27,121 nt of DNA from Usnea hakonensis (taxonomy: Eukaryota; Ascomycota; Lecanoromycetes; Lecanorales; Parmeliaceae). Position 1 is the stretch's first letter. The number at the start of each line of letters is the position of its first letter. The notes below the pieces were generated by a model. That model did not search any database. It had not been told where the DNA came from and saw only the letters and a list, made by a program, of their open reading frames with translations. Where the stretch lies: contig BLJB01000422.1 in the NCBI GenBank assembly GCA_013423325.1, positions 1,072 to 28,192 of the forward strand, read 5' to 3'. This document shows positions 10,400 through 20,904 of this stretch, one piece after another. Both the position numbers and the translations under genes were made by a program.

Positions 10400-10870
10400 G
10401 GCCGCTGATCTCTTTGCATGAGTGCATTTAGCTCCTTTCCAATAGCTCATTGACAGCTCAGAATCAAGGCGTCTGAGTCCTGCTAGTGGACTTTTCGGGA
10501 GTCAATAATTGCAAAAATCATGATGAGCGGTTCGATACGTGGAGGCAAGGGTCCGCTGGAATAACTGGTCTCAATGGAGAGGAGTAATGGTCGGACCAGT
10601 CACGATGGAGTGAGCCGCATAAGCTACCAGACTAGTAACCAATCATAAGACGTTCCCCACAGAGTCGTCATCTTTAGTGGCCGGCCACCACTCAGTGTCA
10701 GGGATTATTCCCGCTTCCGTAAGGTTGGCGTCTACCCACACCATCCTGCCCTTATGATCCAAACATCCTTCTATTTTCCTGCCTCCTCACCCGCTCTATA
10801 CGATAGCAAGCGGGTTAGGGATAAGGCACCAGTAAATGCAATCCTAAACTGGCTCACACTGCAGTCTTAC
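10400..10870 (+). repeat. duplicated block, copy 2 (matches 5600-6400)
   Basis: This is collinear with 5600-6400 but lacks the 347-bp MITE-like insert. It carries its own extra sequence (about 10590-10720) not found in copy 1. There is no coding content. It lies directly beside relic copy 2, so block and relic were probably duplicated together. Confidence 0.65.
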
Positions 10871-11921
10871 TCACGCCCTGCTGGCTTCAATTCTTCCAGC
10901 GGAGATGTCGTCGAGCTTGGAAAGCGAGGAAATATCCCTACAGTTCGTCTACTGTCATCAACGCGGCCGTAGAGATCTAACATCGATTCTAGCTGAGCGG
11001 ATTTTAATTTTCGAAATGGACTCTAGAATGGAGGGAAGAATGGAATGTGGGAGGGGGGCGAGAAATGGTAGGAATAAAAACATCTAACGACTGCGAATTC
11101 AACGCTTATTGGGTCGAGGAGAAATATTTGGAATGAGATGATTCTAGATCTGCAGAAGCCGGGCCGGAACTTGTCATGTATGTGGCTTGGATCGTCGTTA
11201 CGACGAGGCTTTTTGCCCTAGGCGGACGAATCGTTCAGTCAACGGCACTTGGTAGGACGCGGCGTTACAGCAACTCCTCCCAAGCCAGACCGAGGTCTTT
11301 GCTTGCAGAAAGCCCTGAAGTAGTAAAGCGACTAGGTTACGACCTGCTTGCCTAATTTGTCCATGAATTGGAGAGTCTTTGTATGAACCGAGTCCCTTCT
11401 AAGTTGAAACGGCTTGCAAGAGCACTTGCCAGATGGGTATTATGCACCCTGGTCTGTCTCCAAAAAGGGTTGTTCCTCATCGGCCCCCAAGTCTGAACTT
11501 GGAGAAGCCGCTGGCGGAACTAAATTTTCAAGCACTCTGGATGCCGTAATTGATCACTTACAGACTCAGCGCATGAGCCGTTCCTATAGAGGTCGCAGTC
11601 TAGAAGCATGCTCAACATAAGCAGGTGCAACCGGGCGATCCTGATAAGCAGATGGCCTCAAGCTAACTCGAGGTTGCATGGTCGATTTAGCCTGCATGAT
11701 TTCCCCCTCTTTGGAGACCCAAAAATACATTCCCTGTTCAATTCCACTACTGAAATTGGTCCGGCAGCTGCATATGATACGCCATTTGCTTTTGGTCGTA
11801 CACTCTTATACATCGGAAAACAGCCAAGCAAAAAAGATAAAAGCACTACCTCTGAGTTTCCGGCGATCATTATAATATTCACCATTCGGTTTCATCATCT
11901 TCGTCCTCTAAGAAACCGTCT
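10871..11921. other. intergenic, no supported gene
   Basis: Only short overlapping frames are seen (10905-11087, 11414-11620, 11608-12033), none with a recognisable motif. The frame at 11608-12033 runs into the hydrolase fragment in a different phase and is a shadow. Confidence 0.4.
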
Positions 11922-12638
11922 ATGCTCTCGTTTCGGCGCTGCATGGCAGAAAGCACTTCTTCAAGCTCAGCGGGCTTACGTTCCCACGACATGGACAATC
12001 TCGCAGAAACACTCACAGAGCTTCACGTCCTAAGATTTGGAGCCAAGCCAGTGAATTCCGACATAGTGGCAGTGCATGGGCTGGGCGGCAATCCGTTCAA
12101 GACCTGGACGCACGCCAATGGCCACTTATGGCTTCGAGACTCCCTACCGCATTAGTTACCCAATACTAGAATCATGACCTTTGGATACGATGCCGCTGTC
12201 TTTACCAAATCTTTCGCTGATGTCCGGCTCACAGCGAAAGCTCTGCTTAGTGAGCTCAACACGTGGAGAACAGGAGTTGAAGGAAGGCCTATTATATTCA
12301 TCTGTCACAGCTTAGGCGGCATAATATTTAAGGACGTCCTCAATTTTGCATATACAACTAATCCAGATGACGTGTATCGAGATATTTTGGACAGTACCAA
12401 AGCTGTAGCATTTCTAGCTACGCCATACGGCGGTGTCTCTGGCGCCTGGTGGTACGCGAAGGCAACATGCTTTGCTACCGTACTCAATGCCAACCCAGTA
12501 CCTGAAACTCGTTATTTTGCAGAGTGCCTCCAAAGAAATTCTGGGGAACTGGCCAGGATCTCGATGGATTTTGTGCGGCGAGCTAAACCTCTGACCATCA
12601 AAAGCAGGATCACCCTACAGACAGATCAGCCACAGTGA
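11922..12638 (+). pseudogene. NLR-type N-terminal alpha/beta-hydrolase (SesB-like) domain, broken by an in-frame stop
   Basis: An ATG at 11922 opens a frame that continues in the same phase past one TAG (12153-12155) to a TGA at 12636-12638. It reads DIVAVHGLGGNPFKTWT, then a W-LRDSLP segment, the stop, LPNTRIMTFGYDA, RPIIFICHSLGG with the nucleophile serine, and ATPYGG. This is the SesB-like alpha/beta-hydrolase domain found at the N-terminus of many fungal NOD-like receptors, and in some solo proteins. After AKPLTIKS the reading loses similarity to the family and ends, so the last part of the fold and any NACHT/NB-ARC and repeat domains are missing. No splice donor is placed to remove the stop. 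A CAG-to-TAG change (CpA to TpA) would explain it and would fit repeat-induced point mutation, but that is inference. Most likely this is a decayed NLR fragment. Confidence 0.8.
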
Positions 12639-12987
12639 AGATCTAACTAGCGCGATGTGTTGCCCACTTTACATATGAACCATAACATTATCAGCGTTAT
12701 CTATCAACCTTCATACGACTTCCAGACCCTAGTTCCAAAAAATTAATAAAGCTCTCAGATCAGGTGTATTTCAAATAGAACCTTCTGCTTTCAGGGTGAG
12801 GGGCCCGCTGTCGTTGTTTCCTTTAATGCAGATCTCGTGGTCTGACGCTGTTTACCGATAATTCGAGTAGTGGCTTTCTGATCTTACCTAAAGAGTACGA
12901 CTCTCCCTACATGACGACGTGTGTAAAGCTTTACGTCTTAAATTCGCACCTTCCTTTTCCGTTCTGATTACTCTACACATCCTTTCC
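12639..12987. other. intergenic between the NLR relic and the next gene
   Basis: No continuation of the NLR (no P-loop or WD/TPR/ankyrin-type reading) is visible in any frame. The stretch is ordinary intergenic sequence. Confidence 0.5.
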
Positions 12988-13056
12988 TTAGTATCTCTCT
13001 CCACCATTCGGCCTCCCTCTCTTTTCTAAAAAGACCTCCCCTCTTTTCCTGTTTTT
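12988..13056 (+). promoter_or_regulatory. pyrimidine-rich tract upstream of a start codon
   Basis: A long C/T-rich stretch (CTCTCTCC, CCTCCCTCTCTTTTCT, CCTCCCCTCTTTTCCTG) lies 56-124 bp before the ATG at 13112. CT-rich tracts in this position are common in core promoters and 5' UTRs of filamentous fungi. The exact transcription start is not visible. Confidence 0.45.
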
Positions 13057-13111
13057 ATGCCCACGACACTGTTGAAGCCTTCTTATGTCAATTGCTCAAC
13101 ATTCACTCAAC

Positions 13112-14658
13112 ATGGCGGCAAGGAAGCGCCCAGGAGTTATTGATGACCTCTCTAATGACGAGGTGACGCCACGTGCGAAACCGCGTCCACGCAAAAAGCA
13201 AGCTGTGACTAAGACCAACAATACCGCAATCAAAGCCCTGTAGGTCACCCCCTATACTAAGCTACCAAGTCTGATCGCCATAGAATCCGCAAGAATGCCA
13301 CTACTTCCCCACTACTCCTGCTACCCTCAGAGGTCCGAGAGAGCATTCTAATCCACCTCATTGGTGGTAACCTCATTCACATCAAGTATCTTGAAGGCTC
13401 GAAGCTTTATATTGCGAATAAAGCCAGGGACGAGTATCGTGGTACTGATACTGGCGAAGATGATCGATCCAAAAAACTGCCATCCTACGCTGTGTTCGAA
13501 TCTGAAGATAATAATGGCAGCGATAATAAGGATTTTTGGATTGCAATGCGCGAAGCTATGCTGGGTCAGTCTGTTACAGAGCCGGTCTTCCGCCACGCTG
13601 TTTGTGTTGCCAATCAGTCAGAGCAGTCTGCTTTTGTGGAAGCTATCTCCGGTTATGCGGTCGTCCCAGAGGGCGAGTCACCGGAATTCTATATTTCCTC
13701 TTGTAAGGAGCGTCACGCCTCTTGCCTTATGTGTGGAGATGGACCCATGTTTGTACGCGAAGTGGATCGACTTGACTTGCATGTGCTTGGTGCTTGCCGC
13801 CAGTTATACGAAGAAGCTAACCACCTTCTGTGGGCTACCAACACTTTCTCGTTCGAGGATCCTAAAACATTTGAAAGGTTCTTCGACAGCCTGAACCTGG
13901 CACAGAAACGTAACTTGACCGCTATTCATATCAGCGCAGACATCGGTAGCGGCGTTTGGTTCGACAACCATAATCAGCGAGCGTGTTGGGACAATCACTA
14001 CTGGGGAAAAGCACTGAAATCCTCCAATTTGAATATGCTACGAGGGGTTCAAACTCTTCACTTATGCATTAACCAGGGGTTCGAGTGTGTTTCGTGGCAA
14101 GCTCCTTTATTCGACAGCGACTGGGCAGACCAAAAGCTTAAAGAAGCGCAGCAAACAGACTTGGAGTCTATTCTACGCCTGAGTGCTCTTTCGATAAAGC
14201 ATGTCACCGTCGTGATGAGTGATGATGTCTGGGAGCTGAGGAGAAATGGTAAGAGCACCCACAGGTGGACTGTGACGAAGAAAAACGAGTACGCGGAGAT
14301 CATCCGCGCAAAGATCGTGGATCCCGGTGGTGCAGATCTTCTAAAGAAGGAAACTCAAGCCGCAAAGCTGGCCAGAAAGACCGAAATCAGAGACAACGCG
14401 GCGGCCAGACTTCAGAACTGCAAATCGACCTTGAAGAGCATGCAAGCCAACATGGTCCGATTCGCAGAATTGGCAAGCCGTATAGAAGCCAGCGCGGGGT
14501 TTGCTGCAGATAGAGTAACGAAGAAGTCTTTAAAGAGCGCGTTGAAGCTGCAGCAGGATACTGATAAACAGAAAGAACTGACGAGAAAGGCGGCAAAATT
14601 CGCAGTCGAAAGGGAGGGGTTTTGGCAAGAGCAAGTAGCCGACGCAAAGGAGAAGTAA
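13112..14658 (+). CDS. 2EXR/DUF7730-like (F-box-like) protein with C-terminal coiled coil
   Basis: Two exons (13112-13239 and 13284-14658) with a 44-bp GT-AG intron give a 500-aa protein; the intron removes an in-frame TAG. The N-terminus (1-43) is basic, with PRAKPRPRKKQ resembling a nuclear localisation signal. The body begins LLLLPSEVRESILIHLIGG (about 53-71), typical of the F-box-like start of fungal 2EXR/DUF7730 proteins. It continues with LGACRQLYEEANHLLWATNTFSF, which is the family's second conserved motif. Residues of about 395-500 are rich in K, E, A and Q and predicted to form a coiled coil. The role is unknown; such genes are expanded in fungi and are often assumed to act in protein interaction or ubiquitination. 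The family assignment rests on motif memory, not a profile search. The gene looks intact. Confidence 0.8.
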
Positions 14659-14703
14659 TATTGAAGACTGCGCAGTACAGAGGAATCATCTTTGTTATCC
14701 ATC

Positions 14704-15111
14704 TCATATTGAGCTCCAACCAGACTTTCCCTCGTCGAGGTTGTAGCCATTAGGAACCTCTAATCCGAAGCATTGGTCCCAGGCCTCCTCAATACCTTGC
14801 TGTTTGACCCTTGTTTCCACTTACGTAATTAATTTTGCTAAGCGACGAAATTCTGTGTGAAGCGTGGCGCAAGGGTCAAAATCAAACTCGTATTGCTGGA
14901 AAAATGTCGATCGTGTCGATGCTAATATGGGTGTCATCACGGATGTGGCGCTTCCGACGCGGTCGAAATTAGGTGCGCCAATTTTTATAGCGTAGGAAGA
15001 ACAAGGATCTTTCTCGTGCGGAAGAAATATATTATTATTATAAAATGGGCCCACGTAATCGACCACATGAGTCTTAATAATAATAATACTGAAATACGGA
15101 TATAGAAACAT
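14704..15111 (-). pseudogene. fragment of a fungal hypothetical protein with an in-frame stop
   Basis: On the minus strand a protein-like frame runs from about 15111 to a TAA at 14821-14823. It reads APNFDRVGSATSVMTPILA, then FFQQYEFDFDP and EFRRLAKL. The same frame continues past the TAA with VKQQGIEEAWDQCFGLEVP to a TGA at 14704-14706. The pattern FF-x2-Y-x-F-x2-DP followed by EF-x-RLA is one I recognise from the conserved region of many dispersed fungal hypothetical proteins. The TAA lies inside a perfect GTAAGT, so a splice donor is an alternative, but no acceptor giving a sensible continuation was found. A related, frame-shifted fragment lies at 25515-25672 on the other strand. It is convergent with the preceding gene. 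Confidence 0.55.
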
Positions 15112-15753
15112 TTAGGTCTTCATCGTTACTATCCTAGATAATATGTCGAGCTAGAATCGCTTTCGCTATCATTTTCGCACGCGGTTGAAATCGCTGCTCT
15201 ACAACGTTCCTACTACATCTTACAGGTCTGGAAACGTCATCCAAAATGCAAAATGGTACTCGTTTTTCAAGCCTACAATACACTTCTCAGCTATTTTACA
15301 GAAGTCTCTATCTATGAATAGCTAATTCGTCAAGCTAACACAGTCTTTGGCCTGGCTCGGACTTAATTAACTCGGAAGTCGGTGCCCTTCACATCGAAGC
15401 AGAGACACCTCAGTTAGGCTTAAAGCCTCGACTATTTTATTTGAAGCCCTGTATTTATCCGGTGACTGCTTCTGATTCTTTAGGCTTAGGCTCATCCTTT
15501 GTACACCCTTCAGAACAAGCAAGAGACAAAGCGGTTACCATAATGAGCTGACTGCATTACCGAGGTAGCCGTCGAAGGGAAATTGGATCTTCTGGCTGCA
15601 CAATTATTGTCAATTTTTGGGCAGCCATGCGGTAGCCAATCTATCACACATGCAAGACCTCGAATTCGGCTTTCTGATGTAAGTATTTGGGTGATTCTCG
15701 GCATGTATCCAAATAGGACAGGCTACAACGTCACCGTATAGCGCATGGTCTCA
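15112..15753. other. intergenic, no supported gene
   Basis: No convincing coding frame. A 64-codon minus frame at 15510-15704 has no recognisable features. Confidence 0.45.
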
Positions 15754-16502
15754 GGTACTGGTGACCGCCTTGTCTAAAAGAGAAAAGGCACTATAGAGTA
15801 AGTGCGACTCCCACAATCTATAAACTATATTAACACGAGTACAAGCCTAAGCATAGCACTTTGTTCACTGGGGGATGTCATCTCAAAGAAGATTCTCTCT
15901 TCTGTTAGTACTTCACAACTTCCAGACTCCCGCTCTCAGTGTCTGGGACTCTCAAGCCCTTAGAAACCACAAGGTTGTTTTGGTGGTGAACCGCTGTATT
16001 GGAAATTGGCAATGACACCCTCTTATATGCTTCTGCGACTCTAGTGCTAAATTTTGACTGTAATGTGGTGTCAGACCCAAGCTACAAACGGACGCTAGTT
16101 CTCATACAACCAGGATCAGTCAAACGACTGTTCCATACAGGAAGTTTTACTTTGTTCTCCAAACTGCCACGTCATCCGCCGCATTCACACCTTCAGAGTC
16201 TATCCTCAGAAGAGCCACACCGATCTTAAAACCCTTCCAGAGAGATTGTGAAGGGTGAGAGGACGATCTCGAAGTCCTTGGCCTCCCTTTGAATTCTCAT
16301 TCGCTAGGTCTCAAAATTCTCCTCATTCTTTGCAATTTACCGTGCATAGTCCTTCACACCTGAAGGCGATATGGCCAAGAAAGGCAAGAGAAATTGCATT
16401 ACAAATCTGTTTGCCTGCAGCAAAACAATTTAAGCGAAGCAGATGGGGTCGTCCGTCGCCCTGAGATGCTTTGGATAGGGTCGGTGTATTGTAAGGAAGG
16501 TG
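15754..16502 (+). repeat. dispersed repeat family A/B, copy B
   Basis: This is the inverted, longer partner of 728-1094. It contains three segments missing in copy A (about 15827-16030, 16142-16190 and 16238-16340). Similarity ends at GGAAGGTGGG near 16502, only about 150 bp before the start codon of the thaumatin-like gene, so the repeat now forms most of that gene's upstream region. Short open frames inside it are not conserved in copy A. Confidence 0.75.
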
Positions 16503-16651
16503 GGAACCCACAAGAGCTCATACCCTCGTTGAATCCCCTCGACCTCTCTCAACCGGACCTTACCTTCATCGTTCTCTTCATTTCTAATAGATTGATTAGC
16601 CAGGCTAGGAGCTTTTCTACACAACAGTGCTACTAGTATTTTGATAGTCTA

Positions 16652-17515
16652 ATGTACTCAGCTACCAACATGCTCATGTCGATCTATACCACCACCTGGG
16701 TTTTCGCTCTCACGAAATCAGCCTTTGCGAGGGAGCCGGCCATGACTACTCGAGAACCAAAACCACAAGCTACTTCCGTCATCCTCGGCACTGCCTCTGG
16801 AGGTGCCCTCGATCCTCTAGCCACCAGACCGCCTAATGTCAATTATAACCCCGCATTCGCAGGCGGACCAAACCTCACCATCAATATCGTCAACTCCTAC
16901 GACCCCCGTCTTTTTATCTTTTACGGCTCTAATGCAGGAGCACCAACACCAGTCGGTAATCCTGGATATGGTGTACTTACCTCTTCGACTCGGGTACTCT
17001 TCCCATCTAACTGGGCCGGCCGTATCACTATTGGCAAGAATTATGACCCTCGAGGCTCCAAAATCGAAGCAAGCTTTTCTCCTCCCAACTACGTCCCGGA
17101 CGTAGATATAAGTTACGTTGATGGCTACTCCGTTCCCATCTCCTGCTCCTGCTCAGGCGTTGCAGTAAGTGGTTGCAATATTCGTACGCTTTTACTTCCT
17201 CTCACGTATCCCCTTCCTACATCTATACGCTAAGTCTTGTCACAAGAACTCTTCAACGAGAGCCACACCTGTAGTAACCAAGGTCCTGGCCCGATTTGCT
17301 ATAACCTAAATCAAGGCGTTCCTAACGGGCCTGCTTCTCCGTTCTTTCAACCGTGTGCAGGTGCAGCCTACACTTACCCTAACGATAACGCTGCGAACAG
17401 CTACGGGCAATGCAATACTGGTGTGATCAACTGTTGTGTGGGTATTAAATTCCCTGCTGCGGCACGCCAGCACGGCAAGCGGGAGCTGTCTGATGCCTCT
17501 AAGAGGCACTCGTAG
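16652..17515 (+). CDS. secreted cysteine-rich thaumatin/osmotin-like protein
   Basis: Two exons (16652-17183 and 17235-17515) with a 51-bp intron encode about 270 aa; the phase-1 junction joins SGCNI to L-LSQELFNES. The first 26 residues resemble a signal peptide, with a hydrophobic run from about 8 and a possible cut after AFA. A linker follows, then a beta-rich body (LTINIVNSYDPRLFIFYGS, WAGRITIG). The cysteine-rich second half carries SCSCSG (164-169), SGCNI, then PNGPASPFFQPCAGAAYTYP, NDNAANSYGQC and VINCCVG. This matches the fungal thaumatin-like superfamily, whose members act in the cell wall or outside the cell, some as beta-glucan-active or host-interacting proteins. The C-terminus has two KR pairs that could be Kex2 sites. 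A shorter start at the second or third ATG (codons 7 and 9) is possible. The family call is from motifs only. Confidence 0.78.
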
Positions 17516-18231
17516 ATTTATGGGCGGGTCGAAACAGAAGAGGCTTCAGAGGAATGAGAGGCTGCATTGCGCGACATCGAATTGACGGTACTACGCTTCT
17601 TCGTTCATATTTGCTACCGATTCTCATGGCTTGTAGCTAGCTGCCGTTCGATGTTTCTAGTTTTGTGTGTGCTTTCAATGGGCGACCCTGATGATCTGTC
17701 ACATCTGGGAGAACACCAAAGCACAGTCGTTTTAACGACTATCGTTTCGTTGATCTGTTGTCGATGAAGAAATTGTTTGCACATAGTGCCCTGAGCTTTC
17801 ATCGCAAGTGATATTGTAACGCCCACCCATCTCCTTCTCCAACATCTAAACACAGGGGCTTGAAGATCCGAAGATTAGCAATGACACGGCTCCGACGTCC
17901 AGATAAATCGGTTGCCCAACCCAAAGCAGAAAGAATTTCGTTGTTTACCGCAGCTGTTTGGCCTCCCTTGACCCTCCCTTGACAGCTGGAGTCTCCCTGC
18001 GGGAAATAACTTTCGAGAAACCACGCGTGCTACAGCTTTGCAAAACACTAGTCTAAAGCACTCGTCGTGACCGCGATATTGCAAGCTGAGGATGCAGTGG
18101 ACTCACCATCTTCTCTCTTCTTCCCCTGTCTGAGGAAATCGCAGCAGTCTAAAATCGCATGAGTTGATCCCGAACGCCGCATTTCCAAAAGAGATGTGAA
18201 CTTGGCAGTACTAAAATGCCAGAACATGCTG
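17516..18231. other. intergenic between convergent genes
   Basis: This is the shared 3' region of the thaumatin-like gene (plus) and the YTH gene (minus). Small frames of about 66-79 codons on both strands overlap and have no recognisable features. Confidence 0.5.
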
Positions 18232-19843
18232 CTATGCCGATGATTGTGTCAAAGCGCTCACACATGTGCTGCCCTTTGAATCCCAAAATACTGGTAACTT
18301 GGTTTGATGAAAAAGCTCCAACATTCGAATGCCAACATTAGCCTCCAACTCAGTCCCATCTCTAGCAATCTTGACGTCTCGGTTTGCGTTCCAGGGATTT
18401 TTTAGGCCCCTCGTACGATTGAATGGCAAAGAAGTCGTTGATATCCACTTGATCTCGAAGGAACTACTGAGATTCCACTCCTTGTCCTTTGCGCGATCCA
18501 CACTTCCCCAGTCACTTCCGATATTGTGAGTCTTAGATAAACATTTGGGTTTGGACTCGTCTGTGCTAGCAATGTCGGCTTCCCAGAAAACAGTACCGCG
18601 AGAGGCGTCGATGAAGATGACGCCTTCTGGGGCACATTCGGTGCCTGGTGTGAACACTATCTCGGGCATATCCGACGCATTTAAACCATTCTCTGCTGGT
18701 CTTGTTGGTCGCGATTCTGGAGACAGGAAGTTAATCATGCCTTGCATTCGCGCATAACCAAAATGCGCCCTGGATTTGTTGGCGGAGAATATGAGATAGA
18801 CGTCTTCGGCGCTCTGTATCAAGTTAGACGTCTATATATAGTTATTGAATAATAGGTTTATACCGTGAATGCTCTGTTCAGGGTCATCTCGTTGTGCTTT
18901 TGTGTTATCCAGTGGCCGTTCTGTACTGATAATTCGAGGTCTTCTTTCGTCAGGCTCTTCATTATGAAGAATCTTTTCTTTGCGTTGATGTTAAATGGTG
19001 CTTTCGTATTTACCTCGCTCGCTCTCGATAAGCTTTCTACCTTTTTGCCGTTCTTATCCTCGAAAGCCAGAGGGGGACTAGGTTTATTGTCGTCCTCGGT
19101 TCGAAGAGTAGTAGTAGTAGGGATAGGGTTCGGAATGTTCGCCCTCCGAGCGCGACATACCCATCGTATCCCTTCAAACCTCGAATTGTGGAATCGATTC
19201 TCGGCATCCAAGAGCGCGTCGTCCGTTCTATAGTTGACGAAGGCGGAGTTGCTTTTGGAAATCCAGAATATACTCTCGATCGTCGTCATTGCCCCTGCGG
19301 AGAAGTGTTCTTTGAGCTTCACGATATCTGTACTAAAAGGTAGACTGCCAACCCAGAGCACGTGATCTGACTGTCGAGGCTTCCTTGGTGGTCCACGAAG
19401 GACACCTGGTTTGATGCTTGCGGTCGTGCTCGTGCTATCGGCGTGGGTGACTACGATGGCCCTTAACAGGCGATTGAGCTTTGGAAGGAATTCTTACCGA
19501 TGGGATGATGAAGGCTCCTAAGACTGCCAGTGTAATTGCTGATGATGAATGGTGATGGCTGTTGTGTTGGAGAATGAAAATGGCCGGTGCGCTGGTAAAG
19601 GTTGGGCGCAGAAGATGGAAAATTTGGTGAAGATGCATACTGAAAGGGAGGACATTCCGGACAAAAGTAACTGAGATCGTGAGGGAAAAGGGACATGGTG
19701 TTCCAAGAAAAACCTTGGGAGCGTTTCTGATAGGGCGGCAGAGGTTGCATCATGTGCTGAGACTGATGATAGTATTGCGCAGGGTAGACTTGGTCAGGGA
19801 AGGGAGCATGGCAGGGATGTTGATGAGGGACGCCTTGCAGCAT
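18232..19843 (-). CDS. RRM-YTH domain protein (predicted m6A RNA reader)
   Basis: Three exons on the minus strand (19843-19498, 19450-18864 and 18813-18232) joined by 47-bp and 50-bp introns give 504 aa from the first safe Met. Residues 1-115 are rich in P, Q, H and Y. Next come PGVLRGPPRKPRQSDHVLWV (130-149) and an RRM (about 146-218, RNP2-like LWVGSLP and an AFVNY RNP1-like strand). The YTH domain spans about 275-482: KRFFIMKS, NGHWITQKHNE, VYLIFSANKS, W424, and FEIKWISTTSLPF to NPWNANRDVKIARDGTELE. W296, W424 and L440 are the likely methyl-adenosine cage, giving the YTHDC1-type W-W-L set. YTH proteins bind N6-methyladenosine in RNA, mostly in the nucleus for this subtype. The 5' end is uncertain: the body frame stays open to 19960 without an ATG, while an ATG at 19923 is out of phase. 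Confidence 0.92.
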
Positions 19844-19960
19844 CTGCTGTGACTGCCCAGTGGCACGCTGGCGGGGCTTGAACAGGTATACTGAAGGCAG
19901 CCCGGATATTCCTGATAATCCATTGTGACAAATTCTTTCACGGTTGTAAAGTCTTGTAGC
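19844..19960 (-). other. unresolved 5' end of the YTH gene
   Basis: An ATG at 19923 begins MDYQEYPG and then runs in a frame different from the gene body. In the body frame the same bases read GLPSVYLFKPRQRATGQSQQ, leading straight into the first body Met at 19843. A one-base shift in the CCGGGC stretch near 19900 would join the two. No intron of acceptable length does so. Either a frameshift (real or a sequencing error) or an unseen upstream exon is present. Confidence 0.5.
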
Positions 19961-20904
19961 TTAGTGGTATAAGGAAGGCATGTTGAATTCTGGGAGTCTC
20001 ATAATAACAATACTGATATTTATGTATTTATAGTTAAGTGAATACACTCAATCGAAAGCTGGTGGGGGGGGGATTGAGTCCCTTGCCCTGTTGCCGTTGC
20101 ACCCGGCGGAAAGCATTCCAACGCGATGCAGCTTACCCTGCTCAGTGTTAAGACAACAATTACGGAAATAGCTGCAGTAGTTGTTAATCTAATCGGAGGT
20201 GCACCATGGAGTGTAGAAGGAAGAAATTCAGAGTATCATTACCTATTTTCCCTATTCTCTGACTACCAACTTGAATACCTCGAGAACGAATGTCTTGATG
20301 AGATAAATTTTTGCTTTCTGGATTATTCTACTCGACTAAATTTGAAATTCACTTAGCAAAGTTGTAAGCACAACTTGCACCGTTGAAGAATTATTCCACG
20401 TATTCAGATTGAAAGGACGCTTAGATGACGACGTAAGGCGTAAAGAATAAGCAGGGGTTCCCTCTTCGATCACTCGCTCGGATACTTTGACAGTTTGGCG
20501 CCTGGGCCTTATGGGTCCATCCGTCGACGATCTAGCGTCTTCCTTAAACCAAAGTCTAGACCCTTTATTAGAGGCGTTATCAAAACCAGAATAGGATTGA
20601 CTTTATGTCATCATCTGTACCTACCCAGGATATAAACAATTACTCAACTCAAACAAGCAGGGGCTTATCTTACTAAGGAGTCTAACGCCGTTTATAGATA
20701 TCAGAGCCTTTGCTAAGGACGTTAAGCTATTTAATCAATGATTTACGTTAGATATGATCCTCCTCAAATTTATCCGCTATATTCGTCACGAGTTCAGCGG
20801 AGATATCTACGAATGTAAGATGTCGCCGAGCAAAGAGATGAGCTTTGTTTCAATCACTTTGTTGACGATGTCGTCGATAATGCATTTTTAAGTAAGCAAA
20901 GATC
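19961..20904. other. intergenic, probable transposon debris
   Basis: This contains a run of nine G residues (near 20065) and a small plus frame (20126-20356) without recognisable motifs. From about 20400 the sequence shows fragments of open reading on the plus strand interrupted by stops, but no domain can be named. Confidence 0.35.

Noticed and set aside
12305..12493. 62-codon minus-strand frame within the NLR fragment
   Set aside because: It is antisense to a recognisable hydrolase domain, so a shadow.
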